This document shows, piece by piece, positions 52,479 through 62,570 of a stretch of DNA of 64,000 nucleotides. Source of the stretch: Clostridium estertheticum (GTDB taxonomy: Bacteria; Bacillota; Clostridia; Clostridiales; Clostridiaceae); the NCBI RefSeq assembly GCF_026650985.1, contig NZ_CP086239.1, positions 2,046,001 through 2,110,000 of the forward strand, in the 5' to 3' direction. How positions within the stretch are numbered: position 1 is the stretch's first letter; the number at the start of each line of letters is the position of its first letter. A model generated the notes under the pieces. The model was not told the origin of the DNA and did not search any database. It worked only from the letters and a program-made list of their open reading frames with translations. The translations under genes and the position numbers were made by a program.

Positions 52479-55400
52479 GTTTCAATTTCCATTGGAGCTT
52501 AATGTCTTAAGTAATCAGATAATGCAGAAATCTTATCAAAAATCACATCTGGTTTCAATCTCCATTGGAGCTTAATATCTTAAGTAATAAAAACTGGAAG
52601 CGTAGAAACTAAAGAAGCAACACCGTTTCAATCTCCATTGGAGCTTAATATCTTAAGTAATTCAATTCCTAATTTAGGATCAATCTTTATTGTATCGTTT
52701 CAATCTCCATTGGAGCTTAATATCTTAAGTAATGTTAGCATAACTATTAAGCCAACATTAGCCCCTGCGTTTCAATCTCCATTGGAGCTTAGTATCTTAA
52801 GTAATACAAAAACGGACACCCATACTTACAACCCGATGTGTTTCAATCTCCATTGGAGCTTAATATCTTAAGTAATCAATAACTTAAAATCTTTGGGTGT
52901 GAGTCTAAAACAAGTTTCAATCTCCATTGGAGCTTAATATCTTAAGTAATTAAAAGTATAAAAAATGTTGGTGCTTATATAACTAAGTTTCAATCTCCAT
53001 TGGAGCTTAATATCTTAAGTAATGATACAAAACTACTATAACCTTTCGAGTATCTTATGTTTCAATCTCCATTGGAGCTTAATATCTTAAGTAATGTAAT
53101 TACTCTTTGTCCTATGCTTTCGTATTGTTTTGTTTCAATCTCCATTGGAGCTTAATATCTTAAGTAATACACTACCTCATTCAGTAAGGTAGTATCTGTT
53201 GTTGTTTCAATCTCCATTGGAGCTTAATATCTTAAGTAATTAAATTTATAGCATTTGGTGTGAAATAATTATTAGTGTTTCAATCTCCATTGGAGCTTAA
53301 TATCTTAAGTAATTGAAGATGATGATCCTTATGTAACTGAACTTATTCAGTTTCAATCTCCATTGGAGCTTAATATCTTAAGTAATTTATTATATTTTTT
53401 TATCCCACTATTGAGTGAGTCTTTGTTTCAATCTCCATTGGAGCTTAATATCTTAAGTAATATATAGACAGTGTTCCTCTTGTTAAGTTAGCTACGGAGT
53501 TTCAATCTCCATTGGAGCTTAATGTCTTAAGTAATGTTCCAAAATCAGCATCATCCGTTTGTATTAGGTCTGTTTCAATCTCCATTGGAGCTTAATGTCT
53601 TAAGTAATTATTTTATTTGTAGTTGTGTCGGGTTAAAATCCTAGTTTCAATCTCCATTGGAGCTTAATGTCTTAAGTAATCAACATGGGAAGTTATTAGA
53701 GTTATATTTGATAATTATGTTTCAATCTCCATTGGAGCTTAATGTCTTAAGTAATAAAGTAATGGACAACCTTCAGAGAAAACTATACAAGTTTCAATCT
53801 CCATTGGAGCTTAATGTCTTAAGTAATATGAAGCTTACATTTATAATAGTAAAATTAGATCAGTTTCAATCTCCATTGGAGCTTAATGTCTTAAGTAATT
53901 CTAAGGCAGGATATACCTATAATCCCTTAAGAAGTTTCAATCTCCATTGGAGCTTAATGTCTTAAGTAATGTACCTCTGCCTCAATGACTGCATCCACTA
54001 TCTTTTTGTTTCAATCTCCATTGGAGCTTAATGTCTTAAGTAATTAAAAGATACTTCTATAAAAGATACTAATCATATAATGTTTCAATCTCCATTGGAG
54101 CTTAATGTCTTAAGTAATCTATACCTAGTAGTGCGAATAGCACGAGTAGCCCGCAGTTTCAATCTCCATTGGAGCTTAATGTCTTAAGTAATTTTTAAAT
54201 CATCCATTACCTCTCGTGCCGGTTTCGTGTTTCAATCTCCATTGGAGCTTAATGTCTTAAGTAATCAACACCATGAAGCCAAGTCAAACAAGAAACAATG
54301 TTTCAATCTCCATTGGAGCTTAATGTCTTAAGTAATGAATTAATTTTATTAGATTGCTCTGGACAAAGTGAGTTTCAATCTCCATTGGAGCTTAATGTCT
54401 TAAGTAATCCAAGCAAATAATAAACTAATTTCTTATGTGCATCAGTTTCAATCTCCATTGGAGCTTAATGTCTTAAGTAATATAGTGGTCTAACTCCCAA
54501 TACTTATTACATTCATCTGTTTCAATCTCCATTGGAGCTTAATGTCTTAAGTAATCCTTATTTAAAAAATGTATAGGATATAAATATACTGGTTTCAATC
54601 TCCATTGGAGCTTAATGTCTTAAGTAATGTACAAAGTATGTAGAGGATGGCAGCAGGTACTATGAGTTTCAATCTCCATTGGAGCTTAATGTCTTAAGTA
54701 ATTAATAGGAGTGATTTTTAATGGAAACTAATAAAGTGTTTCAATCTCCATTGGAGCTTAATGTCTTAAGTAATAAGAAAATAGAAAGAATGGGTGGTAA
54801 TCCAGACATGTTTCAATCTCCATTGGAGCTTAATGTCTTAAGTAATATGCAATTTCCACGTTTTGTGGTTAAAAATATTGCGTTTCAATCTCCATTGGAG
54901 CTTAATGTCTTAAGTAATCGGCAAAGAGATTGAACAGGCTTATTTGGATAAAGTTTCAATCTCCATTGGAGCTTAATGTCTTAAGTAATGATAAAAGAAG
55001 CCGTAAAAACCTAAAAGGCATTTTTGTTTCAATCTCCATTGGAGCTTAATGTCTTAAGTAATGAAGGAATAGCTTTAATTGCATCCCATATTTTTTTCGT
55101 TTCAATCTCCATTGGAGCTTAATGTCTTAAGTAATAAAATCTACACCTTGTTGGGTTAATGACATACCAGTGTTTCAATCTCCATTGGAGCTTAATGTCT
55201 TAAGTAATTAACTTCCAAGATGTCTCTAATATTTATGTAATTCCGTTTCAATCTCCATTGGAGCTTAATGTCTTAAGTAATGAATACCAGACTTACTGGC
55301 ATTTGATAGCATGTTAGTTTCAATCTCCATTGGAGCTTAATGTCTTAAGTAATCCGTAGAATTTATAATCATACACTCTCCATTATCCTCGTTTCAATCT

Positions 55401-55721
55401 CCATTGGAGCTTAATGTCTTAAGTAATCAGCCTTACCCCCACCACTCAAAGCTACACAACCTAGTTTCAATCTCCATTGGAGCTTAATGTCTTAAGTAAT
55501 AAAATAAAAAAAGTAGCTTTTACACTACTAATTTTGTTTCAATCTCCATTGGAGCTTAATGTCTTAAGTAATCTTTCTGCAATATGTTCGGGAGTCATAA
55601 CTAAACAGCTATGTTTCAATCTCCATTGGAGCTTAATGTCTTAAGTAATAATATATCTTATCCCGTTAATGGCATTAAATATAAGTTTCAATCTCCATTG
55701 GAGCTTAATGTCTTAAGTAAT
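52479..55721 (-). CRISPR. CRISPR array, 45 repeats of 37 bp and 44 spacers
   Basis: Counted by eye. On the plus strand each repeat begins GTTTCAATCTCCATTGGAG and ends CTTAATGTCTTAAGTAAT; read on the minus strand it therefore ends GGAGATTGAAAC, giving the usual 8-base handle ATTGAAAC. CTCC/GGAG can form a small stem. Spacers are 34-40 bases. The cas genes lie next to the high-coordinate end on the same (minus) strand, so transcription runs from 55721 down. The lowest-coordinate repeat carries a T at position 10; repeats 2-14 have TTAATATC (one TTAGTATC) while 1 and 15-45 have TTAATGTC. Confidence 0.97.
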
Positions 55722-55886
55722 CGCTCGCGTTTTACCCCTTGAAACCACTGGTTTATAGGCACCTTATTCGCCAAGTATCATTTTCCATTAAATATTTGCA
55801 CAAGATATTATAGTAATTGCTTCTCAAGTGCCTATTCTAAAGCATCGCCAGGGTACCGGTGTTTTAATTACACATAGGCCTGCGCT
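55722..55886 (-). promoter_or_regulatory. CRISPR leader
   Basis: The 165 bases between cas2 and the array, AT-rich except for the last 15 bases. A TATAAT (minus strand, 55807-55812) lies 86 bases before the first repeat and may be the -10 box. A perfect 8-base inverted pair ATAGGCAC (55755-55762) / GTGCCTAT (55828-55835) brackets it, 65 bases apart. The last bases before the repeat (CGCTCGCG on plus) are GC-rich. Confidence 0.8.
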
Positions 55887-56159
55887 TTAATAAATCATAT
55901 TTGTAACATCAAGTGGAACAAATATACCTCTTCTTATAATTTTAGATTCACAAGATGAACATATAGGATATACCATAATGCTGTCACCCTTCTCAATTTT
56001 AATCTTTCTTATTTTATATTCAAGCTCAACATATTTTTTACCATCTAAATCACATTCAAAAACACTGAATTGGTTTCTAGCACCAAAATTTTTCAGCATT
56101 TTATGAAGTCTAGTCCTCTTTCTATCATTAACTATATCATAACTAACTAAATATATCAT
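55887..56159 (-). CDS. cas2: CRISPR-associated endonuclease Cas2
   Basis: 90 residues, the standard size. MIYLVSYDIVNDRKRTRLHKMLKNFG contains the ferredoxin-like strand with the conserved Asp (YDI, D8), and GARNQFSVFECDL the second strand. Cas2 is the central dimer of the Cas1-Cas2 integrase that adds new spacers at the leader end. It is the last cas gene, 17 bases after cas1, and is directly followed by the leader. Confidence 0.95.
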   Translation of the reverse strand: MIYLVSYDIVNDRKRTRLHKMLKNFGARNQFSVFECDLDGKKYVELEYKIRKIKIEKGDSIMVYPICSSCESKIIRRGIFVPLDVTNMIY

Positions 56160-56176
56160 AACATACTCCTTTGCTG

Positions 56177-57175
56177 TTATCTAATTAAAAAAGGTACATA
56201 TTCAATTTCTTCCATCAATGCTTTACTGAATAATCTTGCTTGCATATGAAAACATTGTTGATATGTGGTTTTGTACTTAAATAAGGGATGGTATATTTCA
56301 TCATATTTCTTACCTTCATAGGCTCCAAGAAATTTTTTAATAGCTTTCTTGCTCATTTTTACTTCGCCCAAAACTGTTTCAAAATCATCCAGTTTAAGTA
56401 TTTTATTATTAACTATGCTAATGACTAACCGATCCACGAACAAAGACCTAAACTCCTCCATCAAATCGAGAGCTAGTGATGGTCTTCCATATCTAAGCCT
56501 ATGAAGGTATCCTATATTTGGATCGAGTCCTACACTAGATACTGCTGAGGAAATTTCATTTGCAAGCAATACATATCCAAAGCTTAACATAGCATTTATA
56601 GGGTCTTTGGGTGGCCTTTTATTACGATTTTCAAAAACAAAATCTCCTTTTATCATTTCAGAAAAAACAGAAAAGTATACGGCGGCGGCTCTTCCTTCTA
56701 TGCCTCTTATTGAGTCGACGTTATCTTGATCCTCAAGACGTTTTTCCAATCTATTAAGTTCATCTATAGCCTTCTTAAAGGCTTCGCTTTTTGCTTCGCC
56801 ACGATTGCTTTTCATAAGTGTTGTTCTACTGTTTTTTATTTTACCAGACACAAATATTTTAGCGAATTTAGCAGATCCATTATCTATATCTATGTGATTT
56901 TCGTACTGTTTCAATCTCACAATAACATTTTTTGATACTTCACCTTCCATTCTCGCTATAAATTTGCCCCACTCTGTTAAATAACATAAAGTTATCTTAT
57001 TTTCCGCAAATAACCTTATTGTAGAAGCTGTTACTGTTACTTCTCCAAAAATAACAACCTGCTTTACCTTAAATATAGGTATATCAATTAAGAGCTCTTT
57101 GTATTTATATAGCTTTAATCTTTCATCTTCCTTTCTCAATGTAGTGTACTGTTGCGTTACATAAAGAGTACTCAT
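56177..57175 (-). CDS. cas1: CRISPR-associated integrase Cas1
   Basis: 332 residues. The catalytic metal ligands are visible: E160 (RGIEGRAAAVYF), H225 (IGYLHRLRYGRPSLALDLMEEFR) and E240 of the same block. The N-terminal beta-domain (YVTQQYTTLRKEDERL...) and helical C-terminal domain are complete. Cas1 catalyses the two strand transfers in spacer acquisition. SD GGGAG lies seven bases before ATG. It follows cas4 by 35 bases. Confidence 0.97.
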   Translation of the reverse strand: MSTLYVTQQYTTLRKEDERLKLYKYKELLIDIPIFKVKQVVIFGEVTVTASTIRLFAENKITLCYLTEWGKFIARMEGEVSKNVIVRLKQYENHIDIDNGSAKFAKIFVSGKIKNSRTTLMKSNRGEAKSEAFKKAIDELNRLEKRLEDQDNVDSIRGIEGRAAAVYFSVFSEMIKGDFVFENRNKRPPKDPINAMLSFGYVLLANEISSAVSSVGLDPNIGYLHRLRYGRPSLALDLMEEFRSLFVDRLVISIVNNKILKLDDFETVLGEVKMSKKAIKKFLGAYEGKKYDEIYHPLFKYKTTYQQCFHMQARLFSKALMEEIEYVPFLIR

Positions 57176-57210
57176 TTTATCATCTCCCAGTATTTTTTCA
57201 GAAAAATATA

Positions 57211-57831
57211 TTACTTCTCTCGTGAATTTTTCATAGAATTAAGTATGTTCCTCTCCTTTGGCAAACATATATTATTAATGCTACAATACTTACACCTATT
57301 ATCGTCTACACCCTGCGGTATCTTCATTGAACTATATAATTTTCTTATATTATCAATTATGCTCATAATTTCTCCTTTAAGTTTATTAGTTATCTTAAAT
57401 TCCACTCTCTCCTTTGAACCAACATAATAAATATATCCTTTATTTACTGGTCTTTTAAGCTTTTCTTCTAATAGCATAGCTTGCAATGCCATTTGATACT
57501 TATCATTTTTCCATAAACCCTTTTTAGCCTTCTTATACTCAACGGGATAGACTTCATCACCATTCTCCTCCACAGTATCAACCTTTAGCACTACACCGTA
57601 CACATCCGAAATTAGTTTAACACTCTTATATATAACCTTGCCGCGCCTTTCTTCTTCGCCAAACTCGTCTACATTCTCATGAACTTGATCCCCAAGAATA
57701 GTATGTACATTGCTTTCAAATTCATTTTGAATATATTCATAGTAACAACGCCTCGGGCAATAAATATAGGTGTTAACAGCACTGGCTTCAATGTAAAAAG
57801 AATCCTTATCTATTTCTTCAACACTATACAT
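57211..57831 (-). CDS. cas4: CRISPR-associated exonuclease Cas4
   Basis: 206 residues. Four cysteines for the Fe-S cluster are seen: C25 and C29 (IYCPRRCYYEY) at the N-terminus and CKYCSINNIC (C180, C183, C189) near the C-terminus. The RecB-like nuclease core is VYPVEYKKAKKG. Cas4 trims prespacers and sets PAM and orientation in Cas1-Cas2 integration. Its start overlaps the cas6 end by 22 bases, so the two are translationally coupled. Confidence 0.94.
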   Translation of the reverse strand: MYSVEEIDKDSFYIEASAVNTYIYCPRRCYYEYIQNEFESNVHTILGDQVHENVDEFGEEERRGKVIYKSVKLISDVYGVVLKVDTVEENGDEVYPVEYKKAKKGLWKNDKYQMALQAMLLEEKLKRPVNKGYIYYVGSKERVEFKITNKLKGEIMSIIDNIRKLYSSMKIPQGVDDNRCKYCSINNICLPKERNILNSMKNSREK

Positions 57832-58571
57832 TGACCCATCCCCATTCCTGTTTTGTAACCTATCCCCACATAGGAGGCTAACGCAAACAATTTTTCTAAG
57901 TTTCTCTGGATTTCATTATCTGGAAATTTAACATTTAACGTAACCATTCCTTTAAAACCGGTTATATCAAATTTTCTATATTTAGCTACTTCTGTATTAA
58001 TGTTAAGCCCCTCTACTACAACATATTTTTCAATTTGATCAATAACCTCTTCTGGTAAAAGTTCATGTTTAAAAATCTCACTATAACTTTTACTTAAACT
58101 TTTAAATATCCTTCTAGGACTTGGAAGTGGTGAGTTTACTGGATTTATCCTAAACGCTGTTGGGCTTATAAAATTCATTGTTCCTCTTTTAACTCTACTT
58201 GCTTCTAAAACCTCTTCATCTATAATCTTAAAATGGACTTCCTCTATTAGAAGCTCTGCTTCTCCATAATTAACACTACTGTTTTTTTTAATGTATTCCA
58301 GCAATCCTTTGTGCATTTCATCACTAAATAAAGCTATATTAACTTTTAATAAAGATTGTTTAGTAAAATATTTAATATTAGAATATTGCTCAGAAAATAT
58401 AGGAGATATAGAAAATGATTGCTTGCTTTGTTGCCCATGATACTGAGTTGATATTTCCTCATTGTATTCCTTTAATATCTTAAAAAATATGCCGTGCCAT
58501 ATTCTAGCAGTATCAATTGTGTTTTCAATCCTTTGGGTATTTCTAAAACATATATTGTAATAATTTAACAT
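57810..58571 (-). CDS. cas6: CRISPR pre-crRNA endoribonuclease Cas6
   Basis: 253 residues. Typical of Cas6 are the N-terminal RAMP fold and the C-terminal glycine-rich loop GIGYKTGMGMGQ. The end FPDNEIQRNLEKLFALASYVGIGYKTGMGMGQC is the family's last helix-loop. It should cut within each repeat 8 bases before the spacer, leaving the ATTGAAAC handle seen in the array. A likely catalytic His lies in TARIWHGIFF (about residue 26). Twelve bases after cas3. Confidence 0.93.
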   Translation of the reverse strand: MLNYYNICFRNTQRIENTIDTARIWHGIFFKILKEYNEEISTQYHGQQSKQSFSISPIFSEQYSNIKYFTKQSLLKVNIALFSDEMHKGLLEYIKKNSSVNYGEAELLIEEVHFKIIDEEVLEASRVKRGTMNFISPTAFRINPVNSPLPSPRRIFKSLSKSYSEIFKHELLPEEVIDQIEKYVVVEGLNINTEVAKYRKFDITGFKGMVTLNVKFPDNEIQRNLEKLFALASYVGIGYKTGMGMGQCIVLKK

Positions 58572-58583
58572 TTTATCCTCCTA

Positions 58584-60935
58584 TTACACTATGAAAAATT
58601 CTTCTTTAATACTTTTGCTCCTCATTTTAACAATTTCACTGTCCACACTAATTCCATTAGTTCCTGTTATTATCAAATACTCCTTTTCATTTTCTGGAAA
58701 TTGAACCTTTAACTTCTGAAGAAATATAGGCTGGTTCTTTATTATTTTTCTAATTTTATATTCTTCTTTTGGTTCCCGTGAAATAGTGTATATCGCTATA
58801 TAACTTTCTTTGAACGCTTTGGTTATTTTTTCTGGTAAAGCCAATCCTTCTCTTCCTCGAGTTGTATATTCATATCCAACTAAATTAAGATTATTTATAG
58901 CTTCAACCTTATTTGTATATTTTTCATCAAAAGCATCCTGCTCACCTTTAAATGAGTACTCCCAAGTAATTTCTATGGCATTTTCTCTTATTCCATTAAC
59001 TATTATAAAAATATCTATTTTATCTATTCCATTTGCTTCTTCTTCATAATCGCTTAGAGTAATTTTTGCCGCCTTCTCGAAGTCTCTTTTATTTTCATAC
59101 CAATCTATTTCATAATATTTCATTAAATGAAAAATATCATATACAAACAGCCTATGTTCTTGCCCAAATTTATAATATTTATCAAAAACTAAAGCCGGCT
59201 TACTAATATCAGAGCCTCTAAAATTAATTAATGATTTTACTTTAGTTATTTCTGAATTAATATAATGTACTAGCTCTTCCTCAACATCGGCTTTTAAAAT
59301 TTTTATTTCTTCCTCTGAAAAATCGTCAAGCATCGAGTCATCTACACCCTCTTCTGTATCTTCATCTTGGCAATAATTTTTATAAAAATCAATAAATAAC
59401 TTATTGTCAATATTTTGAACTACTTCTTTTTTTTCACTTGACTTGTTATATTCATTAATAAATATACATTGCGTCTTGTATTTATTTATTTTTGCAGATA
59501 ACCCTTTAAAGTTCTCCTTACTCTTTGGTGCAAATACAGATATGATCATATCAAATAAATTTCTTATAATATATTTGTTTTGTTGTGACATCTTCCTATC
59601 CATTTCCTTCATTGGAAAACACAATTCTAATATACCCTTAGTTTCTATATATTTTTTCATTATGTTTCGCTCTGGCATACTTTTTCTTATAAGTTCTTTA
59701 AGTTCTAATCTTGATATCTCTCCAGTTTTTTCTTCAAAAGATTCATATACCTCATCTGTAACACATATTACAACCTTACTTCTTTCATTTTGAACCTTTT
59801 TACCAAGTATTCTTCCAGCTCTCCCAAGCCTTTGTAGTGCCTGATCGCATGTATTAGCTTCAGTTATTACTTCATCAATATTTTGACTTTGTTTATTTTG
59901 CTTTTTAAAATTGTACCCTATGTCAACTGTTGGTGTTGCTATTATAAGGTGTTTTGCTACAGCATTTTTTCGCTCATCCGATTTTATTGCACCTGTAATA
60001 ATACCTATATCATTTTTACTAAACCCACTATTAATAAGCTGATCTTTTAGTTTATTGACTCTATATATTGACTGACTTATAACTACGCAATCATTTTTCA
60101 ATGGATTATCTTTATACCGCTCACAAACAACTTCATCTAGTGTTTTGTTCGTAACGTATAAATCTAACTCAGAAAGAGTTTTTAATTTTTCATATACCTC
60201 GCTTTCTAAATTTTCATTTTCATTTGATATAATCTTATATTCAATACCACCACGTTTCAAATATTGCTCTACCAGTGCATCTGGAGTTGCTGTTAATATA
60301 CACATTTTTCTTCCATATTTGAAATAATTGAATCCCTTAGATAAAATCATAAAAAAGAGAAAATTAGCTAACTGCTTAGAGTTGTAATAATGAAACTCAT
60401 CAATTACTATGTAATTAAATTTTTTTATTACAATATCCATTAAATTACCCTTATCATTATTCCCATATAGTGAATAAAAGCAATAATAAAAAATATCTGG
60501 ATTAACTACTACTATAACTGGTCTTTTACCATCATACTCTATGTTTTCTATTGAAAGTTCCTCCCTAAACTGCAGAGGATTACTTAATACTTCATATAAT
60601 GTTGCACCTTTTCTACGACCTTCCCGCAATTTCTCTATTACACTAGCATCAATTTTCACAACTATATGAGGCAACTTATTTTTAGAAACAAATTCTTTTA
60701 TATCCTCTGAATGTTGCCTTAAGAGCTCATTTGTAGGTGCTATAAACAATGTATCTACATTTATATTTTCCTTTAAGTACAATAGAGACGCTATTGTTTT
60801 TCCAGCACCTGTTGGATAAGTATTAAATACAACTGAATTGCTTCTGAGTTCATCGAGTGTTCTTTTTTGATGATATAAATAAGGAGAAGAAGGAGCTTTT
60901 TTTAAAAACTCCCCTGTTACAGTATAACGTTTCAT
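58584..60935 (-). CDS. cas3: CRISPR-associated helicase Cas3 (type I-D, no HD domain)
   Basis: The start is ATG at 60935 (MKRYTVTGEFLKK), with GGGGGG five bases upstream; it overlaps the csc1 stop as ATGA, indicating coupled translation. 783 residues. Superfamily 2 helicase motifs: TYPTGAGKT (40-47), the DEAD-box variant IDEFHYY, the SAT-like ILTATPDAL, and motif VI QALQRLGRAGR. There is no N-terminal HD nuclease domain. In type I-D the HD nuclease is instead on Cas10d. Cas3 is recruited to the R-loop and unwinds DNA. Confidence 0.95.
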   Translation of the reverse strand: MKRYTVTGEFLKKAPSSPYLYHQKRTLDELRSNSVVFNTYPTGAGKTIASLLYLKENINVDTLFIAPTNELLRQHSEDIKEFVSKNKLPHIVVKIDASVIEKLREGRRKGATLYEVLSNPLQFREELSIENIEYDGKRPVIVVVNPDIFYYCFYSLYGNNDKGNLMDIVIKKFNYIVIDEFHYYNSKQLANFLFFMILSKGFNYFKYGRKMCILTATPDALVEQYLKRGGIEYKIISNENENLESEVYEKLKTLSELDLYVTNKTLDEVVCERYKDNPLKNDCVVISQSIYRVNKLKDQLINSGFSKNDIGIITGAIKSDERKNAVAKHLIIATPTVDIGYNFKKQNKQSQNIDEVITEANTCDQALQRLGRAGRILGKKVQNERSKVVICVTDEVYESFEEKTGEISRLELKELIRKSMPERNIMKKYIETKGILELCFPMKEMDRKMSQQNKYIIRNLFDMIISVFAPKSKENFKGLSAKINKYKTQCIFINEYNKSSEKKEVVQNIDNKLFIDFYKNYCQDEDTEEGVDDSMLDDFSEEEIKILKADVEEELVHYINSEITKVKSLINFRGSDISKPALVFDKYYKFGQEHRLFVYDIFHLMKYYEIDWYENKRDFEKAAKITLSDYEEEANGIDKIDIFIIVNGIRENAIEITWEYSFKGEQDAFDEKYTNKVEAINNLNLVGYEYTTRGREGLALPEKITKAFKESYIAIYTISREPKEEYKIRKIIKNQPIFLQKLKVQFPENEKEYLIITGTNGISVDSEIVKMRSKSIKEEFFIV

Positions 60936-61591
60936 ATATTCCCCCCAAGTTTTACATGACAAGGGTAATAAATTTCCCCTTGCTCTGTTTTTATATGATA
61001 CATTTCCCCTTCTCCCCTAAGATTTTTTAAAAGAGAAACAGGATGCATGTTTATAAGGTCAAATCCTTTAGCCTTAAAATCTTCACTTAAATCCACTGAG
61101 TTAACCAATCCATAGCACTGCTTATCAGCTCTTGTAACATCAAAACTGCATTTTTCATAACTAACCTTGACTTTACCAAGAAATTTACCGAGGCGAATAT
61201 AACTAACTTTTTTGAGTTCATCCTCAGAAAAGAGCAACCCCTCTGCCTTATTCCCTACGGATAAAGCCTTTATTTTTCCCACTTGTGGATAATTAGCCAA
61301 GGCTCTTTCCATCTTGTGATAATACCTATCTGATAAGGCATTAAAAGTAAACAAACTGTATTTAGGTTCTTTTATATACGCTGGTGTAATATACAACCCT
61401 TTACTATTGACTAATTTAAAGTCTTCTTCATAACTTATATAATTTTGATCATATTTAGAATTGCACCACCCCATAGCATAAGTAAGCGCATAGTTACCAA
61501 TAAACGGCTTGGTAGAAAATAAAGTATCTATCTCTTGGCTAGAAAAAAAAACTTCCTCCATAAATTCTAAGGTATATTTGTAAATTTCCAT
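60932..61591 (-). CDS. csc1: Type I-D Cas5 (Csc1)
   Basis: 219 residues, starting two bases after csc2 stop. The N-terminus EIYKYTLEFMEEVFFSSQEI and the segment SVGNKAEGLLFSEDELKKVSYIRLGKFLGKVKV carry the Csc1 pattern of a Cas5-like RAMP; the end YHIKTEQGEIYYPCHVKLGG closes the fold. Csc1 caps the 5' handle of crRNA in the I-D effector. The gene order csc2-csc1-cas3 with Cas10d upstream is diagnostic for the subtype. Confidence 0.93.
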   Translation of the reverse strand: MEIYKYTLEFMEEVFFSSQEIDTLFSTKPFIGNYALTYAMGWCNSKYDQNYISYEEDFKLVNSKGLYITPAYIKEPKYSLFTFNALSDRYYHKMERALANYPQVGKIKALSVGNKAEGLLFSEDELKKVSYIRLGKFLGKVKVSYEKCSFDVTRADKQCYGLVNSVDLSEDFKAKGFDLINMHPVSLLKNLRGEGEMYHIKTEQGEIYYPCHVKLGGNI

Positions 61592-61593
61592 TT

Positions 61594-62568
61594 CTACTTA
61601 CCATACTGCGCTGATTGTTCTCTATATAAATCTGCTGCTTTCTCCTCTCCATCCTCTTGGTAAGCACTTTTTATGTACTCGAGCAAAGTATTTAATTCCT
61701 CATCATTAAGTTCTGTAACATTACCAAATATACCTTTTTGCAAATCACCAAATGATTTTTTAGCATATTCCTTCACTTTACTTATTTCAAGAGGGAACTC
61801 TATTTCCGATGCTGCAGCTAACTTATCATATACACTTTGAGTTAATTCAAGATTGGAAAAAAGCTCACAATCTGAAAAAGCTACCTTTAGTATTACATTA
61901 TTCATCTTACCTATTCTACTAGATATAGCACCATACCTCTTGCTTCTAAGTATGTTTGATATACCATATATAAATTCAATAAAGGTTACATCTTTAAAAG
62001 TTATCATATCCATAAATACTGTCCCCGGCTTAATATATTCATCTTGATTTATTGATGATGAAGCAGTCCCCTTTTCATCTCTCATAGTTCCATTGTCATA
62101 AAGGGCATTAAATGTTTTTACACCAGTTACCATATTAAAAGGTAATATAGAATAAGCATTGTCATATATCATTCTTGATTTTTGTGCACCACCATCACCT
62201 ACCGCAAACCCATTAGTCATGCAATCTAAACATTTTCCACAAGGAGTGTTCTTATTTAAAGCACATATACTCTTATCCTTAGTAGTAAACAGCAAATCGT
62301 TAAGCCTTAAATACTCTCTGCCTGTTCTTCTTTCTACTGCACATTGCTTTCTTTTACTTATTATTGCTCTAAAATCATTTGTTTTACTCTCCATTCCAAG
62401 TGGAACTCTTTCCTTATTTAACCCCTCACCGGAACCTTCTGTCCTAAAAATGCACTCTGACTTAGCTTCTCTTAATACAGCTACCGTAATATATTTTCCC
62501 TCTGGAAAATGTGTATATTTTTCCATAAAATTATTTTCTTTGCCCTTAATTATATCCTCTCTCTTCAT
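61594..62568 (-). CDS. csc2: Type I-D Cas7 (Csc2)
   Basis: 324 residues. The cysteine cluster CALNKNTPCGKCLDCM (about 105-120), a zinc-binding insertion, and the following GFAVGDGGAQKSRMIYDNAYSI match Csc2. Csc2 forms the backbone along the crRNA in the effector complex. Start MKREDIIKG with SD GGGAGTG; an ATG 15 codons later (MEKYTHFPEGK) also has a GGGC-type SD, so the first 14 residues are uncertain. Two bases after the cas10d stop. Confidence 0.94.
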   Translation of the reverse strand: MKREDIIKGKENNFMEKYTHFPEGKYITVAVLREAKSECIFRTEGSGEGLNKERVPLGMESKTNDFRAIISKRKQCAVERRTGREYLRLNDLLFTTKDKSICALNKNTPCGKCLDCMTNGFAVGDGGAQKSRMIYDNAYSILPFNMVTGVKTFNALYDNGTMRDEKGTASSSINQDEYIKPGTVFMDMITFKDVTFIEFIYGISNILRSKRYGAISSRIGKMNNVILKVAFSDCELFSNLELTQSVYDKLAAASEIEFPLEISKVKEYAKKSFGDLQKGIFGNVTELNDEELNTLLEYIKSAYQEDGEEKAADLYREQSAQYGK

Positions 62569-62570
62569 AA

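Noticed and set aside
52638-54933. Open frames on the plus strand inside the CRISPR array (repeating ...SPLELNVLSN... peptides)
   Set aside because: They are translations of the repeats and spacers, not genes.
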